A stretch of DNA of 64,000 bases, taken from contig NC_013959.1 of NCBI RefSeq assembly GCF_000025705.1, forward strand, positions 186,001 to 250,000, in the 5' to 3' direction. Below the pieces are notes generated by a model that worked only from the letters and a program-made list of their open reading frames with translations, ran no database searches and had not been told where the DNA came from. Positions 1 to 11,393 of the stretch are shown piece after piece. The position numbers and the translations under genes are program-made. The stretch is from Sideroxydans lithotrophicus ES-1 (GTDB taxonomy: Bacteria; Pseudomonadota; Gammaproteobacteria; Burkholderiales; Gallionellaceae). The stretch's first letter is position 1. Each line of letters begins with the position of its first letter.

Positions 1-1
1 C

Positions 2-46
2 GAAGCGCGCATCGTGGCGGTGGAAGCAGTCATCAAGTCCGCGTAA
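2..46 (+). CDS. C-terminal tail of an unidentified protein (partial)
   Basis: The first 14 codons form an open frame ending in TAA at 44-46 and run off the left edge. The residues read EARIVAVEAVIKSA. It converges on the deoxyinosine glycosylase gene, overlapping it by 14 bp tail to tail. Too short to identify; it may not be a gene. Confidence 0.35.
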   Translation, partial: EARIVAVEAVIKSA

Positions 47-527
47 CAACCTGCCATGCCTGCAGCTTGTCTGCATAGTGCATACCGGCATGCGCAGGGC
101 TGGTCGAAGGCAGGCGCGCAAATTCCAGCGCGGGCAATTTCTGTTTTCCCAGCACGAACCGTTTGAAACTCTGCTCAGCCTTGGCCCCGTTGAAATACAC
201 GTGCGTGATGCACGGGTGCTGGACGAAGAAGGCGGTGAAGTCGTTGCCTATCTCTTCGCGGATATGCGTATCCAGGCTGCTCTCGCGTACGCACGAGGCC
301 AGCACATCCCATAATGCGATGCCTGAAGACTTCAGTAGGCCCAGCCTTTGTGCATAGGGTAGAGATGGATGCGCACCGACCAGTTCACCCATGATCTTCC
401 AGAAGGCATTCTGTGGGTGGGCATAGTACTGGTGCTGCCGCAGCGATTCCTTGCCGGGCATGCTGCCCAGGATCAGCACACGGGCTTCAGCATTGCTTAC
501 CGCTTTAAAACTGTGGATGTGCGGCAT
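33..527 (-). CDS. DNA-deoxyinosine glycosylase (hypoxanthine-DNA glycosylase, UDG superfamily)
   Basis: A 164-residue protein of the uracil-DNA glycosylase fold. The N-terminal LILGSMPG motif and the C-terminal LPSTSPAHA motif match the deoxyinosine/hypoxanthine glycosylase branch. Such enzymes excise deaminated adenine from DNA and start base-excision repair. The length is normal for the family. It lies 12 bp downstream of the MidA-type methyltransferase on the same strand, so the two are probably cotranscribed. The assignment rests on motifs and length; substrate preference within the superfamily is less certain. Confidence 0.8.
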   Translation of the reverse strand: MPHIHSFKAVSNAEARVLILGSMPGKESLRQHQYYAHPQNAFWKIMGELVGAHPSLPYAQRLGLLKSSGIALWDVLASCVRESSLDTHIREEIGNDFTAFFVQHPCITHVYFNGAKAEQSFKRFVLGKQKLPALEFARLPSTSPAHAGMHYADKLQAWQVVTRT

Positions 528-539
528 GCTTCAGAAAAA

Positions 540-1694
540 CTACAGCAGGCGCGACAGATCGCCGCGCAGGAATCCTGCCAGCGGCTGGTCAATGCCCTTG
601 CCCAGCGCGATCACCTTGAACAGTTCGCCCATTTCCGCCGGACTGGTGAGTTTCTGCAGTTGCGCGGAAAGCGGCGCATAAGCCTTCACGTCTTCCGGCG
701 AGACCTTGCCCAGATGGTCGGTGATCCCGTTGTTGAACAGGAAGTGCGCTTGCGAGGTGTAGCCAAGGAAACTTGCGCCGTGATCGATGGCCGCTTCCGC
801 CACCGCGGTGAAGTCCACATGAGAGGTGATGTCCTGTAGGCCGGGCAGGTAGAACGGGTCATCATGAGAGTGGTGGCGGTAGTGGCACATCAACGTACCC
901 CGTGACCGTTGCGGGTGGTAATACTCCCCCGCGCCGAAGCCGTAGTCGATGAAGATCAATGCGCCCTTGTCCATGCGCTCGCACAGGCTGGCGATGAGAC
1001 CGCGTGTGGTGAGCGAGACCTCGCTCAGGTAATCGTCCGGCACCTTGAGGTTCTTGGCGAAGTCAAGCAACGCTGGAACGTCCAGTTCCCTATCCACCCA
1101 TAAAAAACGAGTAGCCTTGCTGGTCACGCCGCGCTCCAGGATGCGGCGATTCGACCAATACAGCAGGTGTACCGGCAATGCATCCAGTACCTCGTTGCCG
1201 ATGACTGCGCCGGAGATCTTTTCCGGCAGCGTATCCAGCCAGCGCACCCGTTCGACCAGATGCGGCAGGTGCTTGCCCAACAAGGCTTGCTGGCGTTCGC
1301 GCAGGTCGGCGCTCACTTCGAGGATCGAATAGCTTTCCGGCAATTCGCCCAGACGTTCCAGTTCGCCGAGGATGTCCACTGCCAGCTTGCCGCTGCCCGC
1401 ACCGAGTTCGAAGATGTGCGGCGCGCTGGCATGCATCACCTCGACCAATTGCCGGGCCAGGGTGTGGCCGAACAGGGAAGACAACTCCGGCGCGGTGATG
1501 AAATCGCCTGCCTCCCCGAACTTGAGCGCCCCTGCTGTGTAGTAACCCAGGCCGGGCGCATACAGGGCCAGTTCCATGAAGCGCGAGAAGGGTATCCAGC
1601 CGCTTTGCGCAGCGATATCGCCGCGAATGAGTTCACACAGCTTCGCGCTGTGTACTAGGGCATCCGGGGTCGGGGCAGGCAGGGATATGGACAT
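540..1694 (-). CDS. class I SAM-dependent methyltransferase, MidA/NDUFAF7 family (COG1565)
   Basis: 384 residues. The N-terminal ISFSRFMELALYAPGLGYY-like block and the SAM-binding loop FELGAGSGKLA near residue 100 are typical of the MidA family. The mitochondrial homologue NDUFAF7 methylates an arginine of a complex I subunit, so a respiratory-complex role is possible in bacteria but unproven. The conserved GNEVLDALPV segment follows. The gene is divergent from the neighbouring SDR gene with about 45 bp between starts, so that short gap must hold both promoters. Confidence 0.85.
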   Translation of the reverse strand: MSISLPAPTPDALVHSAKLCELIRGDIAAQSGWIPFSRFMELALYAPGLGYYTAGALKFGEAGDFITAPELSSLFGHTLARQLVEVMHASAPHIFELGAGSGKLAVDILGELERLGELPESYSILEVSADLRERQQALLGKHLPHLVERVRWLDTLPEKISGAVIGNEVLDALPVHLLYWSNRRILERGVTSKATRFLWVDRELDVPALLDFAKNLKVPDDYLSEVSLTTRGLIASLCERMDKGALIFIDYGFGAGEYYHPQRSRGTLMCHYRHHSHDDPFYLPGLQDITSHVDFTAVAEAAIDHGASFLGYTSQAHFLFNNGITDHLGKVSPEDVKAYAPLSAQLQKLTSPAEMGELFKVIALGKGIDQPLAGFLRGDLSRLL

Positions 1695-1739
1695 GGTCGG
1701 GTATAATTCGGCAGTTGCGCGAGTTTAGTGGGGAATGCG

Positions 1740-2480
1740 ATGCAAGGCAAAACGGTTTTGGTGACAGGCGGGGCGAAGCGCGTCGGCGCGGCTATCGTTC
1801 GCCGTTTGCATGCGGCGGGCGCGAACGTTTCGATCCATTACCGGGATTCGCTGCACGAAGCGATGGCCTTGTGCGACGAGCTGAACGAGAAACGCGCAGA
1901 CTCGGCTTGCACCGTGCAAGCCGACCTGCTCGACATCGCCAGCCTGCCGCGCGTGGTCGAAGAGACCTTGCGTGAGTTCGGTCAGCTGGATGCGCTGGTG
2001 AACAACGCCTCCAGTTTCTACCATACGCCGCTGCACGAGATAGACGAACAGCAATGGAACGACCTGCTGGGCACCAACCTCAAGGCGCCGCTGTTCCTGG
2101 CGCAGGCAGCGGCACCGGAATTGCGCCGTCGCCACGGTTGCATCGTCAACATCGTCGACATCCATGCCGAACTGCCGATGCACGGGCACCTGCTGTACAA
2201 CATCGCCAAGTCCGGCCTGGCCGGGCTGACCCGCGCCCTGGCGCAGGAGATGGCCCCGCAAGTGCGGGTGAACGGCGTCGCGCCGGGCGTGAACATCTGG
2301 CCGGAAAGTGCGGCCTGGCAAGACGAGGAACAGCGGCGCAAACTCGTTGCGCACACCTTGCTCAAGCGCGAGGGCGAGCCTGACGATATCGCCAAAACCG
2401 TGCAGTTCCTGATCGCCGACGCACCTTACATCACCGGGCAGATCATCGCTGTGGACGGCGGGCGATCCATCAATATCTGA
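1740..2480 (+). CDS. pteridine reductase-like short-chain dehydrogenase
   Basis: A 246-residue Rossmann-fold SDR. The cofactor loop reads TGGAKRVG instead of the usual TGxxxGxG; the arginine is typical of pteridine reductases (PTR1/FolM group) and NADPH use. NNAS, the catalytic YNIAKSG (Y-x3-K) and a C-terminal DGGRSI are present. It probably reduces dihydropterins or a related carbonyl in the cytoplasm. An ATG at 1740 preceded by GTGGGG is preferred to an upstream in-frame GTG at 1728. ttcA begins 5 bp after the stop, suggesting an operon. Confidence 0.82.
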   Translation: MQGKTVLVTGGAKRVGAAIVRRLHAAGANVSIHYRDSLHEAMALCDELNEKRADSACTVQADLLDIASLPRVVEETLREFGQLDALVNNASSFYHTPLHEIDEQQWNDLLGTNLKAPLFLAQAAAPELRRRHGCIVNIVDIHAELPMHGHLLYNIAKSGLAGLTRALAQEMAPQVRVNGVAPGVNIWPESAAWQDEEQRRKLVAHTLLKREGEPDDIAKTVQFLIADAPYITGQIIAVDGGRSINI

Positions 2481-2485
2481 ACACC

Positions 2486-3340
2486 ATGAACGACATCATC
2501 CAGCCAGTACACTTCGAGCATCACTCGACCAACTTCAACCGCCTCAAGGGCCGGCTGGAACACATGGTCGGCAAGGCCATCGCCGACTTCAACATGATCG
2601 AGGAGGGCGACGTGGTGATGGTGTGCCTTTCCGGCGGCAAGGACTCCTACACGCTGCTCGATATCCTGCGCACCCTGCAGAAACGCGCGCCGGTCGATTT
2701 CAAGCTCATTGCGATGAACCTCGACCAGAAGCAGCCGGGCTTTCCGGCCGATGTGCTGCCGAACTATCTGAAATCCATCGGGGTGGATTTCCACATCGAG
2801 ACGCAGGACACCTATTCCATCGTCAAGGAGAAGATCCCCGAGGGCAAGACCACCTGTTCGCTGTGCTCGCGCCTGCGCCGCGGCATCATCTACAAGGTGG
2901 CGGGCGAACTGGGGGCGAACAAGATCGCGCTGGGACACCACCGCGACGACATGGTGGAGACGCTGTTCCTCAACATGTTCTTCGGCGGCAAACTGAAGGC
3001 CATGCCGCCCAAGCTGGTCACCGACAAGGGCGACCACATCGTGATCCGGCCGCTGGCCTATTGCGCCGAGAAGGATATCGCCCGCTACGCGCGCGGCATG
3101 GAATTTCCCATCATCCCGTGCAACCTGTGCGGCTCGCAGGAGAACCTGCAACGGCAGAACATCAAGCAGATGTTGCATGAGTGGGAGCGGCAATATCCTG
3201 GGCGCAGCCAGACCATCTTCACCGCGATGCAGAACGTCAAGCCTTCGCACCTGCTCGACACCAGCCTGTTCGATTTCAGAAACATCCAGCTGGGGGCGGC
3301 GGTGGATGAAGGCGATGTTGCCTTCGATCAGGAAATTTGA
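2486..3340 (+). CDS. ttcA: tRNA 2-thiocytidine(32) synthetase TtcA
   Basis: A 284-residue PP-loop ATPase. The PP-loop SGGKDSYT lies near residue 50, followed by the CSLC and PCNLCGSQ cysteine pairs that bind the Fe-S cluster. TtcA adenylates C32 of certain tRNAs and replaces its O2 with sulfur. Length and motif order are those of TtcA; the closest alternative, TtuA/CTU1-type enzymes, have different zinc fingers. The gene sits 5 bp behind the SDR gene. Confidence 0.95.
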   Translation: MNDIIQPVHFEHHSTNFNRLKGRLEHMVGKAIADFNMIEEGDVVMVCLSGGKDSYTLLDILRTLQKRAPVDFKLIAMNLDQKQPGFPADVLPNYLKSIGVDFHIETQDTYSIVKEKIPEGKTTCSLCSRLRRGIIYKVAGELGANKIALGHHRDDMVETLFLNMFFGGKLKAMPPKLVTDKGDHIVIRPLAYCAEKDIARYARGMEFPIIPCNLCGSQENLQRQNIKQMLHEWERQYPGRSQTIFTAMQNVKPSHLLDTSLFDFRNIQLGAAVDEGDVAFDQEI

Positions 3341-3401
3341 CGTAAAATTCACAGATTGGCTGATCTAGCCTTTCAACCTAACCTCGATTTGGAGTGAAAA
3401 G

Positions 3402-4727
3402 ATGCAATCCTGGCAAATCCGTATCTCTGGCGCGCTGATCGCGCTCTTCCTGGCTGGCTGTGCCACGCCAGTGAGCACCAACATCAAACCTTCCGCAGCG
3501 AACGTCGCAAAGTTCAACGACCTGTCCGAACTCAATGTAGTGGCCACGCTGGAAAAGAACGTCAACGAAGCCAGGAACGCCGACATGCCTTTCCTGGCAC
3601 CGAACTATTTCCGCGAAGCCGCGCAAGTCCTGAGCGAATGCCAGAGCGCACTGGGCAACAAACCCAAGGATGTGCTGGTGAACAACGCGGCCAAGGGCGA
3701 TGCCATCCTGGAAAAGGGACGCGCAGTGATGGACATCGTTAAATATCGCTTCGCCAAGGAGCTGGAGTACAGGGCGCAATTGCTGGAGCATGATGCGCCG
3801 AAGCTGCTGCCCAAGGAATACGAAAAAGTGATCGGCGAGCTGTCCGGATTGATCGAAAAAGTGGAACGTGAGCAACCGGCCAGCATCGACAAGGAAAAAG
3901 AAGCCTTGCTCAAATCGATGCTGGATCTGGTGATCAAGTCGGTGCAGGCAGGCGCGCTGCACGAAAGCGAACTCATCAATGCCGACAGCAAGGCGAAGAA
4001 TGCCGACAAGCAGGCGCCGCTGACTTATGCCGAGGCATTGCGCGTGTACCAGGAATCGAAGAGCCAGATCGCAGCAGCACATCACGACAAGGAGCTGGTC
4101 CAGCGCCTGGGTGCCGAAGCCACGTTCGCTGCGCGCCATGCACAACAGGTCAACGAGCGCGTCGCGTTGTTGCAAGCCCAGCTGAAAGTGAGCGCCGCGG
4201 GCAGCGCAATGACAGGCGGGGTGATGGTCGGCGGAGCGATGGCCGGGGGCAGCAGCGGAGCCCAGGTAGGCGCTCAGCTGGACGGCAAGACGGCAGGGTC
4301 AGCTACCGAACGAGTCTCCCTGGAAAAGATCGTGCTGCAGGAAGAGGACCGCCTGCGCAGCATCTCGACGGCATTGGGGATGAAGGACCTGCGCGACCTG
4401 CCATTGGAGAAGCAGGTGGAGGAGATCAAGCGCGCCGCTGCCGAAGCCGCACAACAACCCAATGGCGCAGTAGCTGCCAAAGACTTTGAAGCGCGCCTCG
4501 AGGCTGCCAACAGCGGCATCCAACAAGGTGTGGCGGAGCTGGCGAAGAAAGACAAGCTGTTGGCTGAGAAAGACCAGAAGCTCGAGTCGCAGGCCACCCA
4601 GCTGGCAGAGAAGGATGCTCAGATCAAAACCTTGACAGACAAGGTCATGAAACTGGAAGCGGCACCGAAGCCAGCCAAAAAATCCAGGACAGTTAAACCC
4701 AAGGTTTCACAGCCCGTGAAGAAATAA
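3402..4727 (+). CDS. predicted lipoprotein with coiled-coil C-terminus
   Basis: 441 residues. It starts with a lipoprotein signal peptide whose lipobox LAGC places the acylated cysteine at about residue 20. The body is rich in Ala, Glu and Lys. A Gly/Ala/Met-rich stretch at about 265-295 (AMTGGVMVGGAMAGG) may touch a membrane or act as a linker. The last 80 residues form a heptad-like coiled coil (LAEKDQKLESQATQLAEKD) and a basic tail with KPAKKSR. GGAG precedes the ATG. No function is recognised; a periplasmic envelope-spanning role is an inference from architecture. Confidence 0.75.
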   Translation: MQSWQIRISGALIALFLAGCATPVSTNIKPSAANVAKFNDLSELNVVATLEKNVNEARNADMPFLAPNYFREAAQVLSECQSALGNKPKDVLVNNAAKGDAILEKGRAVMDIVKYRFAKELEYRAQLLEHDAPKLLPKEYEKVIGELSGLIEKVEREQPASIDKEKEALLKSMLDLVIKSVQAGALHESELINADSKAKNADKQAPLTYAEALRVYQESKSQIAAAHHDKELVQRLGAEATFAARHAQQVNERVALLQAQLKVSAAGSAMTGGVMVGGAMAGGSSGAQVGAQLDGKTAGSATERVSLEKIVLQEEDRLRSISTALGMKDLRDLPLEKQVEEIKRAAAEAAQQPNGAVAAKDFEARLEAANSGIQQGVAELAKKDKLLAEKDQKLESQATQLAEKDAQIKTLTDKVMKLEAAPKPAKKSRTVKPKVSQPVKK

Positions 4728-4747
4728 CCGGACCCGTCTTTCCTGGC

Positions 4748-5215
4748 TCAAGGTTGCGCAGGACTCACCGCAACCTTGAAGATCACCTTGCGTATCAAAC
4801 CGCCGCCCCCGCCAATCAGCGGCGCATGAGCATCCTCGGGGAAGAAGATGCAGAAATGATCTGGCGGCACCGGCACGTATGAGGCAGGTGCATCATGGAA
4901 GAAACGGATGTCCTTCTCCGTGCTGTGCTCGCTCACCGGGTTCAGACAATCCGCCAGTGGCTTCCATCCCATCGTCTCGTCTCCTTCCAGCACGAGCTGG
5001 ATGTCGATGTAACGCCGGTGCGCCTCCAGCTTTGCCATCTCCTTGGTCTTCGCCGGTACTCGTTCCACGATGGCGATCAGGTCGTCGCCGACGATGTGGT
5101 AACGCCCCGGTGCGAGGTTGAACAGGTCGGTGTCGCGGATGTAGTCGAAGGCGCGCTGGAACAGCGGATGCAGCTCGGCGTAGCGGCCGGATTGGGTGAG
5201 GGAGGAGAAGATCAT
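4748..5215 (-). CDS. YhcH/YjgK/YiaL family protein (DUF386)
   Basis: 155 residues from the ATG at 5215; an upstream in-frame ATG at 5251 would overlap the cytochrome gene and lacks a better ribosome site. The YhcH beta-sandwich motifs HRRYIDIQLVLEGDE and HFCIFFPEDAHAP carry the histidines and acidic residues that bind metal in this family. Relatives are linked to sialic acid or uronate metabolism and to biofilm phenotypes, but the reaction is unsettled. It lies just downstream of cytochrome b561 on the same strand. Confidence 0.85.
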   Translation of the reverse strand: MIFSSLTQSGRYAELHPLFQRAFDYIRDTDLFNLAPGRYHIVGDDLIAIVERVPAKTKEMAKLEAHRRYIDIQLVLEGDETMGWKPLADCLNPVSEHSTEKDIRFFHDAPASYVPVPPDHFCIFFPEDAHAPLIGGGGGLIRKVIFKVAVSPAQP

Positions 5216-5247
5216 GTGCGTATTATCCTGCAAAGGGCTGCATCGCT

Positions 5248-5796
5248 TCATCCACGACCGGGCAGCATCCTGGTCAATGTGTTGTCGCGCTTGATATAGT
5301 GATGATACAGGGCAGCGATCGTATGCAGGCCGATGAGGTAGTACCCGGCCGTGCCGACGAATTCATGCACCTCCTTGATCTGCGACGCGAGTTCCTTGTT
5401 CTGGCCGATCAGGGCCGGCAGCTGCAGGCCGAAGAACGGGATCGGCTTGCCCGAGGCGCTGAGCAAAAGCCAGCCTGTTATCGGCATGCCTATCATCAGC
5501 GCATACAGCGCCAGATGCAGCAGCTTGGAGGAGATCTCTTGCGAACGCGGGAGCGCTGGCTGAATAAGGGGGGTGGGGCCGGAGAAGCGAGCCGCCAGGC
5601 GTAGCCAGACCAGCCCGAATGCCAGCATGCCGAGCATGAAGTGCCAAGTCTTCAACGCTTCGCGCGGATCGCTGCCTTTGGGGTACAACTCGCGCAGATT
5701 GATGGTGGCATACACTGCGATGAACAACAGCAACATCAGCCAGTGAATCCCGATGGAAACAGAACCGTAACGGCTTGCAGTATTTTTCCAGTTCAT
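5248..5796 (-). CDS. cytochrome b561-type diheme membrane protein
   Basis: 182 residues with four hydrophobic helices (about 18-34, 50-66, 90-110 and 148-164). Histidines in the IHWLML, WHFMLG, VHEFVG and GLHTIAALYHH contexts are the expected ligands for two b hemes. It belongs to the bacterial CybB family, which passes electrons between quinol and periplasmic acceptors, including superoxide. Normal length. Upstream bases 5797-5991 hold no gene. Confidence 0.9.
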   Translation of the reverse strand: MNWKNTASRYGSVSIGIHWLMLLLFIAVYATINLRELYPKGSDPREALKTWHFMLGMLAFGLVWLRLAARFSGPTPLIQPALPRSQEISSKLLHLALYALMIGMPITGWLLLSASGKPIPFFGLQLPALIGQNKELASQIKEVHEFVGTAGYYLIGLHTIAALYHHYIKRDNTLTRMLPGRG

Positions 5797-5991
5797 TGCA
5801 GGTCTCCTTTTAGTGACTGCGCGAGCTGCGGATATTGTCGAATGCGTGCGGGCACAGATGGAACAAGACGGCGGGAAGCATAGCGAGCACTCCTTAAATC
5901 CTGCTTAATTCAGAAGAAGGTTCCATTTTGCAAACTATGGCAGAAACGGTTGCTTGGTGAAACCGGAAAATCATGGCGCCTGTCTGGGGAC

Positions 5992-7338
5992 CTAGATAAA
6001 CCGTGCAATCATCCCTTTGGCCAGTTCGCCCGTTAGCGGTATCCGCACATGATGCCCGCTGCCGGGCGCAACGCTGAGTGCTTCGCCTTCCAGGCTGCGC
6101 ATCTCTTTCAATTCGACGATGCTGTTGCCGGAGGGGTGGATGATCTCGAGCTTGTCGCCGACCTGGAACTTGTTCTTCACGTCGATCTCGGCCATGCCGT
6201 TCGCGCAGGCGACGATGTCGCCGACATATTGCTGGCGGAAGCTTTCGGAGTGGCCGCGCATGTAGTTCTGCTGTTCATGGGTGTGGTGGCGCTCGTAGAA
6301 GCCGTCGGTATAGCCGCGGTTGGCCAGTGCATCCAGTGCACCAAGCAGTTCCAGATTGAACGGTCGTCCCTTGACGGCATCGTCGATGGCCTGGCGATAC
6401 ACCTGTGCGGTACGCGCCACGTAGTAGATGGATTTGGTGCGCCCCTCTACCTTGAGCGAATCGATGCCGATCTTGACCAGCCGCTCGACATGTTCGACCG
6501 CGCGCAGGTCTTTCGAATTCATGATGTAGGTGCCGTGCTCGTCTTCCAGCACCGGCATCAGTTCGCCCGGATGGTCCTTGCGCGAGATGACGTAGACCTT
6601 GTCGGCCAGCGGATGGCGCGGTTGCGAACCGCAATCGGACAGCGGGCTTTCGCTTAGCGCCTTGTCGAAATCGAAGTCGATCTTCTGGATGTCGCCGGTG
6701 CCGTCCTCGACGGCACTGTCCACCTTGTAATCCCAGCGGCAGGAGTTGGTGCAGGTGCCCTGGTTGGCGTCGCGGTGGTTGAAGTAGCCCGACAGCAGGC
6801 AGCGACCAGAATAAGCGATGCACAGCGCGCCATGGATGAACACTTCGAGTTCGATGTCAGGACATTGCTGTCTGATTTCTTCTATTTCGTCCAGCGACAG
6901 TTCGCGCGACAGGATCACGCGCGACAGGCCAAGCGACTTCCAGAACTTCACCGCTGCATAGTTGACGGTGTTGGCCTGCACCGAGAGGTGGATGGGCATC
7001 TCCGGCCAGCGTTCGCGCACCATGGCGATCAAGCCTGGATCGGCCATGATCAGTGCGTCCGGCTGCATCTCGATCACCGGCTGCATGTCGGCCATGTAGG
7101 TCTTCACCTTGGCGTTGTGTGGCATCAGGTTGCTGGCAACGAACAGTTTCCTGCCTAGCGTGTGTGCTTCCTGGATGCCGGTGCGCAACTCCTCCAGCTT
7201 GAATTCGTTGTTGCGCGCACGCAAGCTGTAGCGCGGCTGGCCGGCATAGACCGCGTCCGCACCGTAGGCGTAGGCGGTACGCATCTTGTCGAGCGTGCCG
7301 GCGGGCAATAGCAATTCAGGTGCGCGCAAGGTGCTCAT
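5992..7338 (-). CDS. trhP: tRNA hydroxylation protein TrhP (YegQ), peptidase U32 family
   Basis: 448 residues from the ATG at 7338, which overlaps the metF stop as ATGA; a 33-residue upstream extension inside metF is rejected. U32 signatures are present: ELLLPAG at the N-terminus and EVFIHGALCIAYSGRCLLSGYFNHRDANQGTC, with cysteines that may bind a metal cluster (quoted here as one conserved block in two parts). In E. coli YegQ/TrhP supports prephenate-dependent 5-hydroxylation of U34 in tRNA. The paralogue RlhA is longer and differs at the C-terminus, so TrhP is preferred. Confidence 0.88.
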   Translation of the reverse strand: MSTLRAPELLLPAGTLDKMRTAYAYGADAVYAGQPRYSLRARNNEFKLEELRTGIQEAHTLGRKLFVASNLMPHNAKVKTYMADMQPVIEMQPDALIMADPGLIAMVRERWPEMPIHLSVQANTVNYAAVKFWKSLGLSRVILSRELSLDEIEEIRQQCPDIELEVFIHGALCIAYSGRCLLSGYFNHRDANQGTCTNSCRWDYKVDSAVEDGTGDIQKIDFDFDKALSESPLSDCGSQPRHPLADKVYVISRKDHPGELMPVLEDEHGTYIMNSKDLRAVEHVERLVKIGIDSLKVEGRTKSIYYVARTAQVYRQAIDDAVKGRPFNLELLGALDALANRGYTDGFYERHHTHEQQNYMRGHSESFRQQYVGDIVACANGMAEIDVKNKFQVGDKLEIIHPSGNSIVELKEMRSLEGEALSVAPGSGHHVRIPLTGELAKGMIARFI

Positions 7339-8189
7339 CGGTAACCCAGACGTTTCAGGATCTCCAGCGAAGCATTGGCCTGGTTCAAGGTATAGAAGTG
7401 CAGGCTCGGCGCACCGCCAGCGATGAGTTTTTCGCACAGCTGTGTGACCACATCGAGGCCGAAGGCCTGCACCGACTCGCTGTCGTCGCCGTAACCCTCC
7501 ATGGTCTTGCGCATCCAGCGCGGGATCTCTGCGCCGCAGTTGTCGGAGAAACGCGCGAGCTGGGAAAATCGCCCGATGGGCATGATGCCCGGCACGATGG
7601 GCGCGGTGACGCCGAGTTTGCGTGTCTCTTCGACGAAGCGGAAGTAGGCATCCGCATTGTAGAAATATTGCGTGATGGCTGAGTTGGCGCCTGCATTCAT
7701 CTTGCGCTTGAAATTGAGCATATCTTCGCGCGCAGACTTCGCCTGCGGATGGAATTCAGGATAGGCTGCCACTTCGATATGGAAGTGCTCGCCGGTCTGC
7801 GCACGGATGAACGATACCAGCTCGTTGGCATACTGGAATTCACCGATGCTGTGCATGCCCGAAGGCAGGTCGCCGCGCAGTGCGACGATGCGCTTGATGC
7901 CCATGTCCTTGTAGGCGAACAGCAGCGCGCGGACGTTGTCGCGCGTGGAGCCGACGCAAGACAGGTGTGGGGCAGCGCTGTGGCCTTCGGCATGGATATG
8001 CCGGATGGTTTCCAGCGTGCGGTCCTGGGTGGAACCGCCGGCGCCGAAGGTGACGGAGAAGAATTCCGGCTTGACCGCGGCCAGGCGCTGGCGTACGCCA
8101 GTCAGCTTCTCGACGCCTTCCGGCGTCTGCGGCGGATAGAACTCAAAACTGATCGGTGTCTTTGTGTTGTTGATCATTTTTTCTCGCAA
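7335..8189 (-). CDS. metF: 5,10-methylenetetrahydrofolate reductase MetF
   Basis: A 284-residue TIM-barrel flavoenzyme that reduces methylene-THF to methyl-THF for methionine synthesis. The N-terminal SFEFYPPQTPEG with its catalytic glutamate, FVSVTFGAGGS-like block, LRGDLP and ITQYFYNADAYF are all present. Start is the ATG at 8189 or the one at 8177 (MINN); both overlap the upstream membrane protein. It follows ahcY and metK on the same strand, consistent with one methyl-cycle cluster. Confidence 0.96.
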   Translation of the reverse strand: MREKMINNTKTPISFEFYPPQTPEGVEKLTGVRQRLAAVKPEFFSVTFGAGGSTQDRTLETIRHIHAEGHSAAPHLSCVGSTRDNVRALLFAYKDMGIKRIVALRGDLPSGMHSIGEFQYANELVSFIRAQTGEHFHIEVAAYPEFHPQAKSAREDMLNFKRKMNAGANSAITQYFYNADAYFRFVEETRKLGVTAPIVPGIMPIGRFSQLARFSDNCGAEIPRWMRKTMEGYGDDSESVQAFGLDVVTQLCEKLIAGGAPSLHFYTLNQANASLEILKRLGYR

Positions 8190-8535
8190 GTAGTTGTGCG
8201 GCGGCTGAACTCAGCGCCCAGGAAAATATGCTGTACAGGACCGCGCCGAATACGCCGGACCAGAAATCCTCGACCACGAATCCGCGCAGGATGGAACCTG
8301 CGAACCAGAACATCAGTCCGTTGATGACGAAGATGAACAATCCCAGCGTGATGACGGTGACCGGCAGCGTCAGCACCAGAAAGATCGGGCGAATCAGTGT
8401 ATTGACCAGACCCAGAACCAGCGCGGCTATGAACGCTGCCGTGAACCCGTCCACATGGATGCCGGGGACGAAGTTCGCCACGGCGATCAATGCCATCGAG
8501 TTCAGGGTCCAGATCAAGAGCAGTCTTAGCAACAT
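8143..8535 (-). CDS. small four-helix membrane protein, phage-holin superfamily IV / YvlD type
   Basis: 130 residues with four hydrophobic segments. The GLVNTLIRPIFLVLTLPVTVITLG stretch (split here as GLVNTLIRPI and FLVLTLPVTVITLG) is the signature of the YvlD/DUF360 'phage holin family' proteins. Despite the name these are common chromosomal proteins and not evidence of a phage. It overlaps the metF start by up to 47 bp and lies between ahcY and metF, a conserved position in several betaproteobacteria. Function unknown. Confidence 0.85.
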   Translation of the reverse strand: MLLRLLLIWTLNSMALIAVANFVPGIHVDGFTAAFIAALVLGLVNTLIRPIFLVLTLPVTVITLGLFIFVINGLMFWFAGSILRGFVVEDFWSGVFGAVLYSIFSWALSSAAAQLLARKNDQQHKDTDQF

Positions 8536-8554
8536 TTTCCGTTCAGCAAGTTAA

Positions 8555-8581
8555 GAGGGGCGAACCTGAAGTCCGCCCCTC
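8555..8581 (-). terminator. hairpin after the small membrane-protein upstream region / ahcY end
   Basis: An 8-bp perfect inverted repeat GAGGGGCG ... CGCCCCTC with an 11-nt loop lies between ahcY and the next gene. Read on the minus strand it is followed by CTTAACTT, a weak U tract, so it may only partly terminate and could reduce transcription of the downstream metF unit. Confidence 0.5.
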
Positions 8582-8605
8582 GACATCATACCCGCAACCG
8601 GCAGC

Positions 8606-10012
<1,407 letters not shown>

Positions 10013-10042
10013 GATGCACTCCATTCATTTGATAAGTTAATG

Positions 10043-10131
10043 AATGGGCGCCGTTGCAACATTGTTGAGCCACCTCCGCCGAGCCTGACAGGTTCACCTT
10101 GCGGTGACTGCTGCAGCGCCCCTCGGCGGGA
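10043..10131 (-). promoter_or_regulatory. SAH riboswitch upstream of ahcY
   Basis: Reading the minus strand from about 10131, the order is CCGCCGAGGGGCGCTGCAGC, a variable hairpin (TCACCGCAAGGTGA), CAGGCTCGGCGG, and then CAACGGCGCCC near 10046-10058. This is the S-adenosylhomocysteine aptamer layout: P1 from CCGCCGAG with CTCGGCGG, and a pseudoknot from GGGCGC with GCGCCC. The element lies between the metK stop and ahcY start. In known members SAH binding turns on ahcY; the last strand is about 20 nt from the ribosome site, which suits translational or antitermination control. Confidence 0.92.
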
Positions 10132-10145
10132 TGGGTGTTACGAAA

Positions 10146-11309
<1,164 letters not shown>

Positions 11310-11393
11310 GGCTCTCCGTTTGCTGCTTCATTGGTTAAATGGGCGCGCAGTATATCAAATCCCGGCTATATTGATTTAATGGATTTTTCTTGA

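Noticed and set aside
4750..4779. Inverted repeat CAAGGTTGCG ... CGCAACCTTG as a terminator
   Set aside because: It lies in the coding end of the YhcH-family gene and lacks a T tract on either strand.
8143..8535. 'Phage holin family' protein as evidence for a prophage remnant near metF
   Set aside because: The YvlD-type family is chromosomal and widespread; no other phage genes are nearby.
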